The notes: generated by a model not told the origin, from the sequence alone. 64,000 bases of DNA from Erysipelothrix sp. HDW6C (GCF_011299615.1 NZ_CP049861.1:1302001-1366000), one strand, 5' to 3'; counted from the stretch's first letter, positions 1 through 9,260 are shown. Translations and numbers: made by a program.

Positions 1-1746
1 CCTGACCATGGAGCGGAAGACTTTGATGTTTGCGCAAAATACGGAATCAAACCAATTGGACCGGTTGATGCACAAGGTCATTTAAACGAGAAAACCGGTG
101 AATTTGCGGGAATGTTCTTTGAAAAGGCGAATAAAGAAGTTACACTTCGTTTGGAAGAAGAACAAGCACTCTTAAAGATGGGTTGGATTACGCATAGTTA
201 TGCTCATGACTGGCGCACTAAGAAACCAATTATTTATCGTGCAACCACACAATGGTTTGCATCGATTGATGGCATTCGTCAACAAATTCTTGATGAAATT
301 GCAAGTGTCACATGGTACCCTGCATGGGGTGAAAAGCGCATGCACAACATGATCGCTGATCGTGGTGATTGGACCATTTCACGCCAACGTGCGTGGGGTG
401 TGCCGATTCCAATTTTCTATGCTGAAGATGGAACACCAATCATTGATGCGAAAGTGTTTGATCATGTAGCAGATCTTTTTGATGAATTTGGTTCAAACAT
501 TTGGTTTGAAAAAGAAGCCAAAGACCTCCTTCCAGACGGCTATACACATCCGAATTCACCAAATGGTGAATTTACCAAGGAAAAAGATATCATGGATGTA
601 TGGTTTGATTCCGGGTCATCACACACAGCAGCATTAAACCACAAGGAAACACCACTTCCGGTGGATGCATATGCAGAGGGGGCTGACCAATATCGCGGAT
701 GGTTTAACTCATCACTTATCATTTCAGTTGCGCTCTACGGTATTGCGCCGTATAAAAACGTTATTACACACGGCTTCATCAAATTAGATGGTGGCGAGAA
801 AATGAGTAAGTCAAAATCAAATGGACTCAGTCCTAATGAAATCACAAGCACACTTGGTGCGGATATTCTTCGTCTGTGGGTTGCGAGTGTAGACTATCAC
901 TCAGACATTACGATGTCTCAAGATCTCTTGAAACAAGTCAGCGAATCCTACCGAAAAATTCGAAACACATTCCGATTTATGCATGGAAACTTGGCAGATT
1001 TTGATATTGAACGTGATGGTATTGCGATTGAAGAACTTTCACTCCTCAACCGATATGTCCTTAACGATGCAGTGCGCATCAATGCTGAAGCACAAAAATC
1101 ATACGCACAATACGACTATCAAAAAGCAACAACTGCAGTCTTGAATTCCCTTATTAATACAATGTCATCGTACTATCTCGATTATACGAAAGACATCCTT
1201 TATATTGAGAAATCAGATGCACGCAGTCGTCGCGAGATTCAAACGGTTATCTATCATACTTTAGATATCTTCCTCAAACTCTTGTCACCAATCTTGGTTC
1301 ATACAAGCGAGGAAATGTACGCAATCTTCAAACCAAACCAAGGCAGCATCCATCTGACAAAATTTGTGGCACCTCAGGATGAGATTGTAAGTGTCCAAGA
1401 AAAAGCAGACATGAACGAACTCTTCAAATTGCGTGAATCTGTGTTTAAAGCATTGGAAGAAAAACGTGCTGAGAAAACAATTGGAAAATCGTTGGAGGCT
1501 GAAGTTCATTTAAACCTCGAATCTGGCTTTGGTGATAAAGTTCAAGCAATTCTTGGTGAACATCTTGCCCAATGGTTTATTGTTTCTGATGTTAAATTCA
1601 CAAACGAAGACCTTCCTGAAGTTTCAGGATATAGAGTGGGTGTCCAAAAGACAGAAGGTCACACATGTTCGCGTTGCTGGAATGTTGTAACGACTGTAAA
1701 TACAGACGGCCTATGTCCACGTTGTGAATCGGTTTTAAAGGGATAA
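1..1746 (+). CDS. ileS: Isoleucyl-tRNA synthetase, 5'-truncated by the window edge
   Basis: Class I aminoacyl-tRNA synthetase that charges tRNA-Ile in the cytosol. The reading frame is open from base 1 (PDHGAEDF...), so the N-terminal part with the HIGH motif lies outside the window. The 544-residue piece from the first internal ATG at 112 is not the true start. The KMSKS motif is at 799-813. The C-terminus has the Zn-finger CSRCW...CPRCE, typical of bacterial-type IleRS, before the stop. The gene runs directly into a SpoU-type methyltransferase gene 2 bases later, suggesting cotranscription. Identification is very secure. T-box control cannot be judged because the leader is absent. Confidence 0.97.
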   Translation, partial: PDHGAEDFDVCAKYGIKPIGPVDAQGHLNEKTGEFAGMFFEKANKEVTLRLEEEQALLKMGWITHSYAHDWRTKKPIIYRATTQWFASIDGIRQQILDEIASVTWYPAWGEKRMHNMIADRGDWTISRQRAWGVPIPIFYAEDGTPIIDAKVFDHVADLFDEFGSNIWFEKEAKDLLPDGYTHPNSPNGEFTKEKDIMDVWFDSGSSHTAALNHKETPLPVDAYAEGADQYRGWFNSSLIISVALYGIAPYKNVITHGFIKLDGGEKMSKSKSNGLSPNEITSTLGADILRLWVASVDYHSDITMSQDLLKQVSESYRKIRNTFRFMHGNLADFDIERDGIAIEELSLLNRYVLNDAVRINAEAQKSYAQYDYQKATTAVLNSLINTMSSYYLDYTKDILYIEKSDARSRREIQTVIYHTLDIFLKLLSPILVHTSEEMYAIFKPNQGSIHLTKFVAPQDEIVSVQEKADMNELFKLRESVFKALEEKRAEKTIGKSLEAEVHLNLESGFGDKVQAILGEHLAQWFIVSDVKFTNEDLPEVSGYRVGVQKTEGHTCSRCWNVVTTVNTDGLCPRCESVLKG

Positions 1747-1748
1747 GT

Positions 1749-2456
1749 ATGAGAATAACATCGCTACAAAACGATACAATTAAGATGCTTGTAAAACTGG
1801 GCTCAAAAAAGAATCGCGATGCCAGTGGTATGTTTCTTGTTGAAGGAGAACACCTTCTGCAAGAAGCAAAAGCATCGGGACTTCTTGAAAAGAGTATTGG
1901 TATCGGGACGGATTATGATTTTGAAATTACCGAACATATTGCTGAAAAGCTCTCAACAACAAAGTCTGGTTCAACTGTTTTCGGATTGGTACGAAAACCA
2001 GATTACAAACACGTAAAAGGATCACGTTATCTTCTTTGTGATGGAATTCAGGACCCTGGAAATCTTGGGACAATGATTCGTACTGCCCACAGTTTTGGTT
2101 TTGATGCCCTGTATTTATCAGAGTCTTGTGTTGACGAGTATAACGACAAAGTTATTCGAGCAACACAGGGGGCGTTATTTCATATTCCGGTTTTGCGCGG
2201 AAATCTTGTCGAGATGATTAAAGAGTTACAAAGTGATGGCGTTCGTGTTTACAGTACTTATCTGGGCAACGATACTGTGGGACTTGCTTCCCTGGATGCT
2301 CCCAAATTAGCAATTGTAATGGGTTCAGAAGGAAATGGTGTTTCCGACAGTGTTGTTCAAGCATCGAATGGTACCGTAAAGATTGAAACATCGCAATTTG
2401 AATCACTCAATGTTGCAATCGCAACAGGTATTGTATGTTACGCTTTGCGTAAGTAA
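1749..2456 (+). CDS. TrmH/SpoU-family RNA 2'-O-methyltransferase
   Basis: A 235-residue SPOUT methyltransferase that would transfer a methyl group from SAM to a ribose 2'-OH in rRNA or tRNA. The N-terminal part (about residues 1-85) resembles the small SpoU substrate-binding domain (FLVEGEHLLQEA). The three SpoU motifs follow: NLGTMIRTA with the conserved Asn and Arg near residue 105, IVMGSEGNGVSD near residue 190, and SLNVAIATGIVCY near the C-terminus. These form the trefoil-knot SAM site. The target nucleotide cannot be told from sequence; RlmB-like or TsnR-like activity are both possible. It starts 2 bases after ileS and is probably in the same transcript. Confidence 0.88.
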   Translation: MRITSLQNDTIKMLVKLGSKKNRDASGMFLVEGEHLLQEAKASGLLEKSIGIGTDYDFEITEHIAEKLSTTKSGSTVFGLVRKPDYKHVKGSRYLLCDGIQDPGNLGTMIRTAHSFGFDALYLSESCVDEYNDKVIRATQGALFHIPVLRGNLVEMIKELQSDGVRVYSTYLGNDTVGLASLDAPKLAIVMGSEGNGVSDSVVQASNGTVKIETSQFESLNVAIATGIVCYALRK

Positions 2457-2466
2457 TGGAGGAACT

Positions 2467-2904
2467 ATGAAACTACAAGAATTTACACCCCAGGATTTGG
2501 AAGGGTATATTACGCTCGCCACAAAATTTCACAGTGGCCCAGCAAGTTTTACGGCACCCGATGTTGCGATATTTGAACGAAATTTTGATTATATCGTGAA
2601 TCACGATTCCGCCTTCGGATGGTTTATTTACGAAGAAGGTTATGTTTGTGGCTATGTGCTATGCTCAATGATGTATTCGACTGAAGTTGGTGGACTGTCA
2701 CTGTGGGTTGAAGAACTCAGTGTTGAAGATGGTTTTCAAGGAAAGGGCATTGGAAGTAAGACATTGAATAGTCTTATTGAAATGTTCCCAGAAGTGAAAC
2801 GTTTCCGTCTTGAAGTTGCACCATCAAATGAGAGTGCAAAGAAACTCTACAAACGTTTGGGCTACGATTTTATTGCCTACGAACAAATGATTATTGATCG
2901 TTAG
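2467..2904 (+). CDS. GNAT-family N-acetyltransferase
   Basis: A 145-residue GCN5-related acetyltransferase of unknown substrate. I chose the ATG at 2467 because GGAGGA lies 3-8 bases upstream. An in-frame start at 2383 would overlap the methyltransferase gene deeply. Motif A (QGKGIGS, acetyl-CoA pyrophosphate loop) is near residue 97, preceded by the acidic strand LWVEELSVED. The C-terminal ESAKKLYKRLGYDF matches the usual NxxAxxxYxxxGF motif B. It is the last gene of the ileS-methyltransferase-GNAT cluster, and a strong terminator follows directly. Confidence 0.85.
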   Translation: MKLQEFTPQDLEGYITLATKFHSGPASFTAPDVAIFERNFDYIVNHDSAFGWFIYEEGYVCGYVLCSMMYSTEVGGLSLWVEELSVEDGFQGKGIGSKTLNSLIEMFPEVKRFRLEVAPSNESAKKLYKRLGYDFIAYEQMIIDR

Positions 2905-2916
2905 AGATATATTTAG

Positions 2917-2944
2917 GGATCTTCTTCGGAAGATTCTTTTTTTT
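2917..2944 (+). terminator. Rho-independent terminator after the ileS cluster
   Basis: An 8-bp stem (ATCTTC/GAAGAT core plus two outer pairs) closes a TTCG tetraloop and is followed by eight T residues. It lies 13 bases after the GNAT stop codon. Confidence 0.88.
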
Positions 2945-3066
2945 GTGCAAAAGTGAATTGCGCGGTGTCAAAATAAGTGTGATTGGTTACGTTCTTAACC
3001 CAAAATAAACAAACTACATTATCATAACATGACAAACAAAGTGCATAATTGCACAAAGGAGACGAC

Positions 3067-5349
3067 ATGAAACCAATCAAACATTTGATGATTACGTTAT
3101 TAATGACGAGCATGACACTCTTGAGTGTTGGGGCGCAAGAGCCTAATGAAGGCGAAGTCAATCCCAAACGAGAAGAGAACTTTTCCACAATGGAAAATTC
3201 GAGCGCCAACCTAGCAAGCGCATGGGAAAATGAAACAATTGGTCGCATTGAAGACGATCACACGATCGCCATGGACCAAGAGAGTAATTCGCTCAAGAAT
3301 ACACTGCAGCATGCACACTCAAGTTATGAAGGTGAAGAAGAAAGTGTGTATTTTGAGACACCGGCACTGGAATCCATTGTTCGTGATGAGTTGAGAATTC
3401 CAGCAGATCAGCCAATTACTGCGCAAGACATGCTTAACTTGCGTGGAATAACAATCACAGAAGGCGGTCACTACTCACTTGTGGGGATGGAATATGCAAA
3501 GCAATTTATCAACTTTTCAGTAAGCGTTAAAGATAATGCCGTGGTAACACTTGATGACATCAGTCCGCTACAACATACGAATCTATTCTACTTTGCACTG
3601 TATTCACCAACAATCATTGCTGATGAGTCACAATTATATTTACTACCAGCTGCTTCCATGAAAACAGTAAAGTTTACGGACACTGCAATGGTTCAAGACT
3701 ATTCCTTTGTTACCGGGCTTAAGGAATTGACACGTGTGGAATTTGTCAATGATGCAGAGCGCAAAGAGTTGGATGTTTCTTTCTTGCATGATTTACCCAA
3801 ACTATCATCTTTCAAATTGAAGAGCGTAAACTTTGGAACAACATTGAATGTTGATACGCTACCAAAGTTATGGGACTTCACGCTAGAAAATACGGATGTT
3901 CAATCCCTTTACTTCATTAATGAAACCAGTGAGTTACGTGGGTTTACCTTGCGCGAAAACGCTGAATTGACGGACCCTTCAAGAGCAGCATTTGCAACAA
4001 AGGTACAATCAATTCAACTAACCCAATCGCCAATTACAAATATTGATTTTATGAGTACCTTGGTAAACCTTGAAACAGCATTCTTATTTGATAACGAAAT
4101 TGAAGATATTACAGGTGTTTATGGTGTGAATGGTGGGAATACCAAACTTACATACCTCCAACTCACCAACAACAAAATTAAAGATGCGTCGGTTATGGGG
4201 AGAATGAAGTTTCCAAAATCAACGGATGGTTATGAAGCAGCAATATTTTTGAATAAAAATCAAATTGAGGACATTTCATTTCTAGACACGATTGAATTTG
4301 ATGAAGACACTGCGATATCATTGAGCTACAATAAAATAACGGACTTTACACCAATGCAACGTTTTGATCAAAACACAAAAACAATCATTTCAGCAATGGC
4401 GCAAATTATTGATGTTGGTGATACCTATTCAAACATCCCAATGGCATTAAATATGTTAAAACCTATGAATGAAGATAAAAGTCAATTCATCTATTCTTAT
4501 GAAGATGTTGTGGGTGCGGGCGACGTGGAGCGTGGTGCAATCGAAGTAATGGATGATTATCATGTCATGTTCCCAACTGCAACACCGCAAGATGATGAAT
4601 TTTACAATACGTTCTATGTTTATAGTTATGACTATATGGCTGCAAGCTCGGGTGCAATCAGCACACCGCAAATTGCTCACTCTACCCGTGCAACTGCAAA
4701 TGTACTTGGACAACCAACGCTAACAAGTCAAAAGACTGTGATTGAATATTATATTGGTTCATCAGTTACAGAAGCTCAATTCTTGAAAGATATTGGTGTC
4801 GAAATTCTGAATGATAGCCTTGCTCAAGCAAAACTCTTATCCGATTTCAACAGGATTGACTTTGATGTTCTTTCTGAAAATGAGGTGACTGTGAGTCTTG
4901 CACAACGAGAGTTCAGTGATCAATTGAAGATTACCGTAAAGATTATTGATATACCACTTGTGAACGATCCAACTTTCAATATTAGTACAGACACAATTGA
5001 CTACGTTGTTGGCAATCCTGTAACACAAGCACAATTCTTTGAGGATATTGGTCTCTCAATCAATGGGGATGCCACGGTTCTTGCTAACTTTACGGATGTT
5101 GATTTTAATACCGTAGGAGCATACAAAGTGACATTGACACTTGGCTTACGTGCAATTGGCGATACGCATGAAGTTACCGTTAATATTATCCCATCGTCAA
5201 ATTCCGAAGGTGAAGAAGAAACAGATAGAAATACTCCCGTTCTACCATCGACAGGGGTGTCGCAAGGCTTCGCTGGATTCGGAGTTGTAAGTCTTGGTGC
5301 AGCATTTCTAATTTACAATCGTTTGAGAAAGACACAAGAAGTAAAGTAA
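3067..5349 (+). CDS. LPXTG cell-wall-anchored leucine-rich-repeat (internalin-like) surface protein
   Basis: A secreted, sortase-anchored surface protein of 760 residues. The start at 3067 has AAAGGAG just upstream; an in-frame ATG at 3049 lacks a good site. A signal peptide of about 25 residues (KPIKH then a hydrophobic core, cut near VGA-QE) is followed by an acidic low-complexity stretch. Leucine-rich-repeat-like segments span about residues 100-450 (for example LTYLQLTNNKIKDAS). Two related Ig-like/LapB-like repeats of about 80 residues come next, each with VTxAQFxxDIG. The C-terminus has LPSTG (5242-5256), a hydrophobic segment and a basic tail (RLRKTQEVK). The architecture is that of internalin-type adhesins, but the ligand is unknown. 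It is monocistronic, with terminators on both sides. Confidence 0.9.
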   Translation: MKPIKHLMITLLMTSMTLLSVGAQEPNEGEVNPKREENFSTMENSSANLASAWENETIGRIEDDHTIAMDQESNSLKNTLQHAHSSYEGEEESVYFETPALESIVRDELRIPADQPITAQDMLNLRGITITEGGHYSLVGMEYAKQFINFSVSVKDNAVVTLDDISPLQHTNLFYFALYSPTIIADESQLYLLPAASMKTVKFTDTAMVQDYSFVTGLKELTRVEFVNDAERKELDVSFLHDLPKLSSFKLKSVNFGTTLNVDTLPKLWDFTLENTDVQSLYFINETSELRGFTLRENAELTDPSRAAFATKVQSIQLTQSPITNIDFMSTLVNLETAFLFDNEIEDITGVYGVNGGNTKLTYLQLTNNKIKDASVMGRMKFPKSTDGYEAAIFLNKNQIEDISFLDTIEFDEDTAISLSYNKITDFTPMQRFDQNTKTIISAMAQIIDVGDTYSNIPMALNMLKPMNEDKSQFIYSYEDVVGAGDVERGAIEVMDDYHVMFPTATPQDDEFYNTFYVYSYDYMAASSGAISTPQIAHSTRATANVLGQPTLTSQKTVIEYYIGSSVTEAQFLKDIGVEILNDSLAQAKLLSDFNRIDFDVLSENEVTVSLAQREFSDQLKITVKIIDIPLVNDPTFNISTDTIDYVVGNPVTQAQFFEDIGLSINGDATVLANFTDVDFNTVGAYKVTLTLGLRAIGDTHEVTVNIIPSSNSEGEEETDRNTPVLPSTGVSQGFAGFGVVSLGAAFLIYNRLRKTQEVK

Positions 5350-5362
5350 TTTAATTACAAAG

Positions 5363-5401
5363 AAAACCCGAAATCGCATGGTAGTGTATTTCGGGTTTTT
5401 T
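5363..5401. terminator. Bidirectional terminator between convergent genes
   Basis: A 12-bp stem (AAAACCCGAAAT / ATTTCGGGTTTT) with A and T flanks on both sides. It can serve the surface-protein gene on the plus strand and the small membrane-protein gene on the minus strand. Confidence 0.88.
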
Positions 5402-5419
5402 ATTCACAAAATCATTGAA

Positions 5420-5584
5420 TTATTTGCGAATTTTAGGGAATCCTGTTGCACCTACTATGAAGCCGAACAATCCTAGTAACAAATCATCTGTTAAAAAAAC
5501 GAGAATGACAGCAATGAGTGTTCCACGCAGAAATGCGATTGTTATGGAATCAAGTGTCTCTTTTTCTTCTTTATTTTTTTGCAT
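5420..5584 (-). CDS. Small membrane protein (54 aa)
   Basis: A short gene of unknown function. The peptide starts MQKNKEEKETLDS, continues with a hydrophobic stretch (ITIAFLRGTLIAVILVFLTDD) and a second hydrophobic, glycine-rich segment (LLLGLFGFIVGATGF), and ends basic (PKIRK). This suggests two membrane spans with a charged cytoplasmic N-terminus. The minus-strand ATG at 5584 is preceded by a clear GGAGGG site, and the gene ends next to the bidirectional terminator. I see no motif that gives a function. A plus-strand reading frame over the same bases is a shadow. Confidence 0.6.
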   Translation of the reverse strand: MQKNKEEKETLDSITIAFLRGTLIAVILVFLTDDLLLGLFGFIVGATGFPKIRK

Positions 5585-5683
5585 AAGAATCCCTCCGGTG
5601 CATCAGTTCAAAACCGATGAACTCATTGCAACTATGATATACAAGTTGTACCCAAAAGCAAAGCCAAATCACTCTCGGTGTAT

Positions 5684-5717
5684 AAAAAAAGATTACAGAC
5701 TGTAACATCTGTAATCT
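5684..5717 (-). terminator. Terminator of sodA
   Basis: A 9-bp stem (AGATTACAG / CTGTAATCT) with a 10-base loop, followed on the minus strand by seven T residues, just after the sodA stop codon. Confidence 0.85.
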
Positions 5718-5728
5718 TTGCATTCAGC

Positions 5729-6340
5729 TTAAACAGCAGCCGCGAAGTTTTCGCCAACTTTTGCCCAATTAACAACGTCAAACCAACTTTGAATATAGTC
5801 AGGACGACGGTTTTGATAGTTTAAGTAGTAAGCATGTTCCCAAACATCCAAACCAAGGATTGGTGTCACACCATCCATAAGTGGATTATCTTGGTTTGCT
5901 GTAGAGATAACATCTAATGTCTTATCTGCTTTAACAACTAACCATGCCCAACCTGAACCGAAACGTGTTTTTGCTGCAGCATCAAATTTTTCTTTGAATG
6001 CTTCAACAGATCCAAGATCGCGGTTGATTGCGTCTAGAAGTGCGCCTTCAGGGGCTTGGCCACTTGCAGGACTCATAATTTCCCAGAACATTGAGTGGTT
6101 TAAATGACCACCCCCGTTATTACGGACAGCAACACGAATGTCTTCAGGAACATCATTGATGTTCTTGATTAAATCAACAAGTGGGGTGTCTTTTAATGAA
6201 GGATGTTTGTCCAAAGCACCGTTTAAATTTGTAATATAAGTTTGATGATGTTTTGTATAATGGATTTCCATTGTACGTGCATCAATTTGTGGTTCCAATG
6301 CGTCATAAGCATAAGGTAATTTTGGTAATTCATATGTCAT
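5729..6340 (-). CDS. sodA: Superoxide dismutase, Mn-type
   Basis: Detoxifies superoxide to hydrogen peroxide and oxygen in the cytosol. The length (203 aa) is typical of bacterial Fe/Mn SOD. Metal ligands are visible: H in [10 protein letters not shown] in NHSMFW, and the [11 protein letters not shown] signature carrying D and H. Two specificity markers point to manganese: GGHLNHS (a Gly where Fe enzymes have Gln) and the Gln in STANQDNPL. The minus-strand start has AGGAGG upstream. It has its own terminator and seems monocistronic. Identification is very secure; the metal choice is an inference from these residues. Confidence 0.96.
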   Translation of the reverse strand: MTYELPKLPYAYDALEPQIDARTMEIHYTKHHQTYITNLNGALDKHPSLKDTPLVDLIKNINDVPEDIRVAVRNNGGGHLNHSMFWEIMSPASGQAPEGALLDAINRDLGSVEAFKEKFDAAAKTRFGSGWAWLVVKADKTLDVISTANQDNPLMDGVTPILGLDVWEHAYYLNYQNRRPDYIQSWFDVVNWAKVGENFAAAV

Positions 6341-6385
6341 AATCTATTTCCTCCTAAGGACTTCATCATAGCACACAAACAAAGG

Positions 6386-7864
6386 TCATTCAAAATCTAT
6401 GCCTAGCAATTTTGAATACTTTTCTTTAATGTACGAAACATAGTAATGAGGGTTGAATGATTCGCCTGAAACCTGTTGGATAAGGGCTTGTGTTGTGATT
6501 GAACCGCTGTATTGATGGATGTTTTCACGCAACCACGCAAACATGACCGAAAGCTCTCCGCGTTCCAGTAATTCTTCCACATTGAGGTCGCGGCGCATTG
6601 CAACCATGAATTGTGCTGCATAAGCAGTTCCGAGTGCATAAGTTGGGAAGTATCCGAAGGATGCCCCAGACCAGTGTACATCTTGAAGGATCCCTTGGCT
6701 TGCATCCTTAGGCGCGACTTTGATTAAGCGCTCCATTTCTGCAGCAAAAAGTGAATCCAATCCATCGGCAGAATGGTTTTCTTCAAACATCGCGCGCTCA
6801 AGATTGTAACGAACCATGATGTGAAGTGGATAGGTGATTTCATCAGCTTCGATTCGGATAACATCGCGTTGAACATAGTTGATGCCTTTTATAAAATCTT
6901 CGATGGATACAGAGCTTAATACATCGGGAATAATTGCAACCAAATCACCATAGATTGGTGTCCAGAATGCTTGAGAACGACCGATCATGTTTTCTAAGAA
7001 ACGACTTTGTGATTCATGAATGCTCATACTCATGTTATCTGCGAGGGGAGTTCCTTCAAATAATGGGTTGACTTGATGATTGTACATCGAATGCCCAATT
7101 TCGTGGATGATTGAGAAAATGCTTTGGGTAAAGTCGTTTTCATGGTAGTGCGTTGTGATACGTGTGTCATTGATTGAGAATGTACTGCTAAATGGGTGCG
7201 CTGCTTCTCCTAGCAAACCAAAGTCTCGGGAATAGCACAGGTGTTTCATCACCAATTCAGAAATTTGACGTTGTTTGTCGATGGCGACGAATGCGCTTAA
7301 AAATGCAGGTCTTTCGCCTTGATGTGCAATCACAGTATCAATGAAAGGAACCAAATCAGACTCCAGAGTCTTGAAGAAAGTATCCACTTGTTCCATGCGG
7401 AGTCCTTCTTCATAATCATCGAGTGATGCATCATAATCGCTCAGATTAACATTACGATATGCAATCATCTTGCGGTGTGTTGCAATGAGGGCATCTAGAT
7501 CCGCTTTAAAGAGATTGTAGTCTTTCTTTTCGCGTGCTGTTTCCCAACTGATTTGTGCATTGTTTTGAAGTTCTTGAAATGCTACAAACTCTGCATAAGG
7601 TACATTTTTTATCTTTTCGAGATCTTTTAGTAAGACGCGCACGCCCTCACGAACATAAACATCTTCACTGTTTTCTTCGTTTTTTAAGATTTCGTATGCT
7701 TCATCGCTTGTGTAGAGTTTGAAATATTCTCCAGCCATGAGTGCCATTGCCTTATTTCGATAAGTTGCACCTTCTTTGGGGGCAATTGTCTGGGCATCAA
7801 AACTCATAGTGTTGAGTGCCAATGCATAAGCATTAAGTTGATCAAGTAAATCTTGGTATGTCAT
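6386..7864 (-). CDS. M32-family zinc carboxypeptidase (Taq type)
   Basis: Metallocarboxypeptidase that removes C-terminal amino acids from peptides, probably cytosolic because no signal peptide is seen. The length (492 aa) fits the M32 family. The HEIGH zinc motif is at residues 254-258, in the context SIIHEIGHSMYNHQV. Downstream family patterns include NYVQRDVIRIEADEITYPLHIMVRYNLE (split here by description: the EADE and HIMVRY blocks), where a conserved Glu acts as third ligand, and the SGASFGYFPTYALG block. AGGAGG lies upstream of the minus-strand ATG. It is encoded upstream of sodA on the same strand, but sodA has its own ribosome site and a gap of about 45 bases. Confidence 0.93.
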   Translation of the reverse strand: MTYQDLLDQLNAYALALNTMSFDAQTIAPKEGATYRNKAMALMAGEYFKLYTSDEAYEILKNEENSEDVYVREGVRVLLKDLEKIKNVPYAEFVAFQELQNNAQISWETAREKKDYNLFKADLDALIATHRKMIAYRNVNLSDYDASLDDYEEGLRMEQVDTFFKTLESDLVPFIDTVIAHQGERPAFLSAFVAIDKQRQISELVMKHLCYSRDFGLLGEAAHPFSSTFSINDTRITTHYHENDFTQSIFSIIHEIGHSMYNHQVNPLFEGTPLADNMSMSIHESQSRFLENMIGRSQAFWTPIYGDLVAIIPDVLSSVSIEDFIKGINYVQRDVIRIEADEITYPLHIMVRYNLERAMFEENHSADGLDSLFAAEMERLIKVAPKDASQGILQDVHWSGASFGYFPTYALGTAYAAQFMVAMRRDLNVEELLERGELSVMFAWLRENIHQYSGSITTQALIQQVSGESFNPHYYVSYIKEKYSKLLGIDFE

Positions 7865-7981
7865 AAAAACCTCCTCTATAATCTAGTACTATTGTACTCC
7901 AAATCTCGAATGAGGGCACTATGTTTTAAAGATAAGATAATGTATAATAGAAACACGCTAAAGTAAGTGGAGGGAATATCT

Positions 7982-8455
7982 ATGTATGAAGAATGCATTG
8001 CATTGCTGGAAGAGCGCGGGGTTACAGTCGATGATATCGTTGATTGCGTCGTTTTCTTACAGAAGCAATATGTAAAAAACATTGAAGAAATTAATATTCA
8101 TGAAATTGTAGAAAGTGTTATTCGAAAAAGAGAAGTTCAACATGCCTTAATGACTGGCATCAATATTGATATTCAAGTTGATAAGGGAGCGTTTGGATCG
8201 GAAACGATTCAACAAATTATCGGAACCGATGAAGGATTGTATGGAATTGATGAAGTGCTTGCCTACGGAATCTGTAATCTCTATGGATCCATTGCACTCA
8301 CAAACTATGGTTATATCGATAAAGTGAAACCGGGCATCATTGGTACTTTAAATGATCACGATGCTGGGCAATGCAATACCTTTATTGATGATATTGTTGG
8401 AGCAATTGCAGCAGCAGCGGCAAGTAAACTTGCCCATTCACAAGCAGTGAAATAG
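7982..8455 (+). CDS. Phosphatidylglycerophosphatase A family protein (YutG-like)
   Basis: A 157-residue member of the PgpA-like family found in Firmicutes. The classical member dephosphorylates phosphatidylglycerophosphate in membrane lipid synthesis. The soluble Firmicutes form has an uncertain substrate. I chose the ATG at 7982 (GGAGGG 8 bases upstream) rather than a GTG at 7967. Supporting motifs are GTDEGLYGIDEVLAYGICNLYGSI in mid-protein (TDEGLYGIDE core), NDHDAGQCNTFIDDIVGA near the C-terminus with conserved acidic residues, and an alanine-rich end. The next gene starts 16 bases later, so the pair is probably cotranscribed. Confidence 0.75.
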   Translation: MYEECIALLEERGVTVDDIVDCVVFLQKQYVKNIEEINIHEIVESVIRKREVQHALMTGINIDIQVDKGAFGSETIQQIIGTDEGLYGIDEVLAYGICNLYGSIALTNYGYIDKVKPGIIGTLNDHDAGQCNTFIDDIVGAIAAAAASKLAHSQAVK

Positions 8456-8471
8456 ATAGGAGGCTCATTTT

Positions 8472-9161
8472 ATGGTTCAAAGCAATCAAATCGACGTTAG
8501 TGTACGCAAACTTATGAAACGTTTGGATGTTTCTCCAGAGGGAGTTGTGCTTTTGCATGAGAACGATAAAACGGCACCTTATAATAGTAAACGCTTTTTA
8601 GAAGCGTTTAAGGACTATTTGAAACCTGGCACATTAAGTATCTTTGGCGATGTTGCATTTAATACAAATGTAGTCGCAAAAGATGCACTGCCACAACTGA
8701 ATAATCAAGAACGTTTGGTCTTGTCATCTGGGAAAATGTTACAATTACTCGTTTTAGATGCGCAAACAACATTTGCCCATCATCCGTCGCTCATGTTAGG
8801 GAGTGTAGGTAAATTTTCGAAATTCTTAGCGCGACATGTTACCTTGGATTTTCCTTATGGAGAAAAATCAATTTTCAATGATTTGTATGAGTTAAATGCG
8901 GTTGTTGTGTTTGTTGGGGAACCCCAAGATGTTCCCGAATTACATTATGTCGCAACAACAATGCGCGCGCCAATCATTAAAAAGAACACATGTTATCGCG
9001 ATCATGAAATTAAAAGCTATCTTGACTATGACATTGATAGTGATCGTATTGTGGCGGCACTTTTGAAATCAAATGTGCTTCTTTATGAGACTGTGGGAGA
9101 TTCGCGAATTTATGGAATTACATTCCATGATCTCATTCAGTTTGCACAAAAACAGTTTTAA
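8472..9161 (+). CDS. AAC(3)/YokD-type N-acetyltransferase-like protein
   Basis: A 229-residue protein resembling the aminoglycoside 3-N-acetyltransferase (AAC(3), YokD) family, which uses acetyl-CoA. The key block is at about residues 105-160: AHHPSLMLGSVGKFSKFLARH, then TLDFPYGEKSIFNDLYELN and AVVVFVG. This parallels the family pattern of THPxHSFAAxG..., xPxGxxSPFxKLxELD and LLLG. The protein is somewhat short for the family (usually about 260-270 aa), and several family residues differ. A resistance function should not be assumed. It sits between the PgpA-like gene and the TPP riboswitch, with a GGAGG site upstream. Confidence 0.6.
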   Translation: MVQSNQIDVSVRKLMKRLDVSPEGVVLLHENDKTAPYNSKRFLEAFKDYLKPGTLSIFGDVAFNTNVVAKDALPQLNNQERLVLSSGKMLQLLVLDAQTTFAHHPSLMLGSVGKFSKFLARHVTLDFPYGEKSIFNDLYELNAVVVFVGEPQDVPELHYVATTMRAPIIKKNTCYRDHEIKSYLDYDIDSDRIVAALLKSNVLLYETVGDSRIYGITFHDLIQFAQKQF

Positions 9162-9173
9162 ATCGTATTACTT

Positions 9174-9250
9174 GTGAACAGGGGAACTGGCAACAGTTGA
9201 GAAGAAAACCCTTATCACCTGATCTAGATTATACTAGCGTAGGGAGTTCG
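9174..9250 (+). promoter_or_regulatory. TPP riboswitch (THI-box) controlling thiT
   Basis: The conserved core is visible: AACAGGGGAACTGG, a TTGAGA element (usual form CTGAGA), ACCCTT, and ACCTGATCTAGATTATACT followed by AGCGTAGGGA. The closing helix can be GAAC (9176-9179) with GTTC (9246-9249). It binds thiamine pyrophosphate and lies directly upstream of a thiamine-transporter gene, which supports the call. Confidence 0.93.
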
Positions 9251-9260
9251 GATTTTCCTG

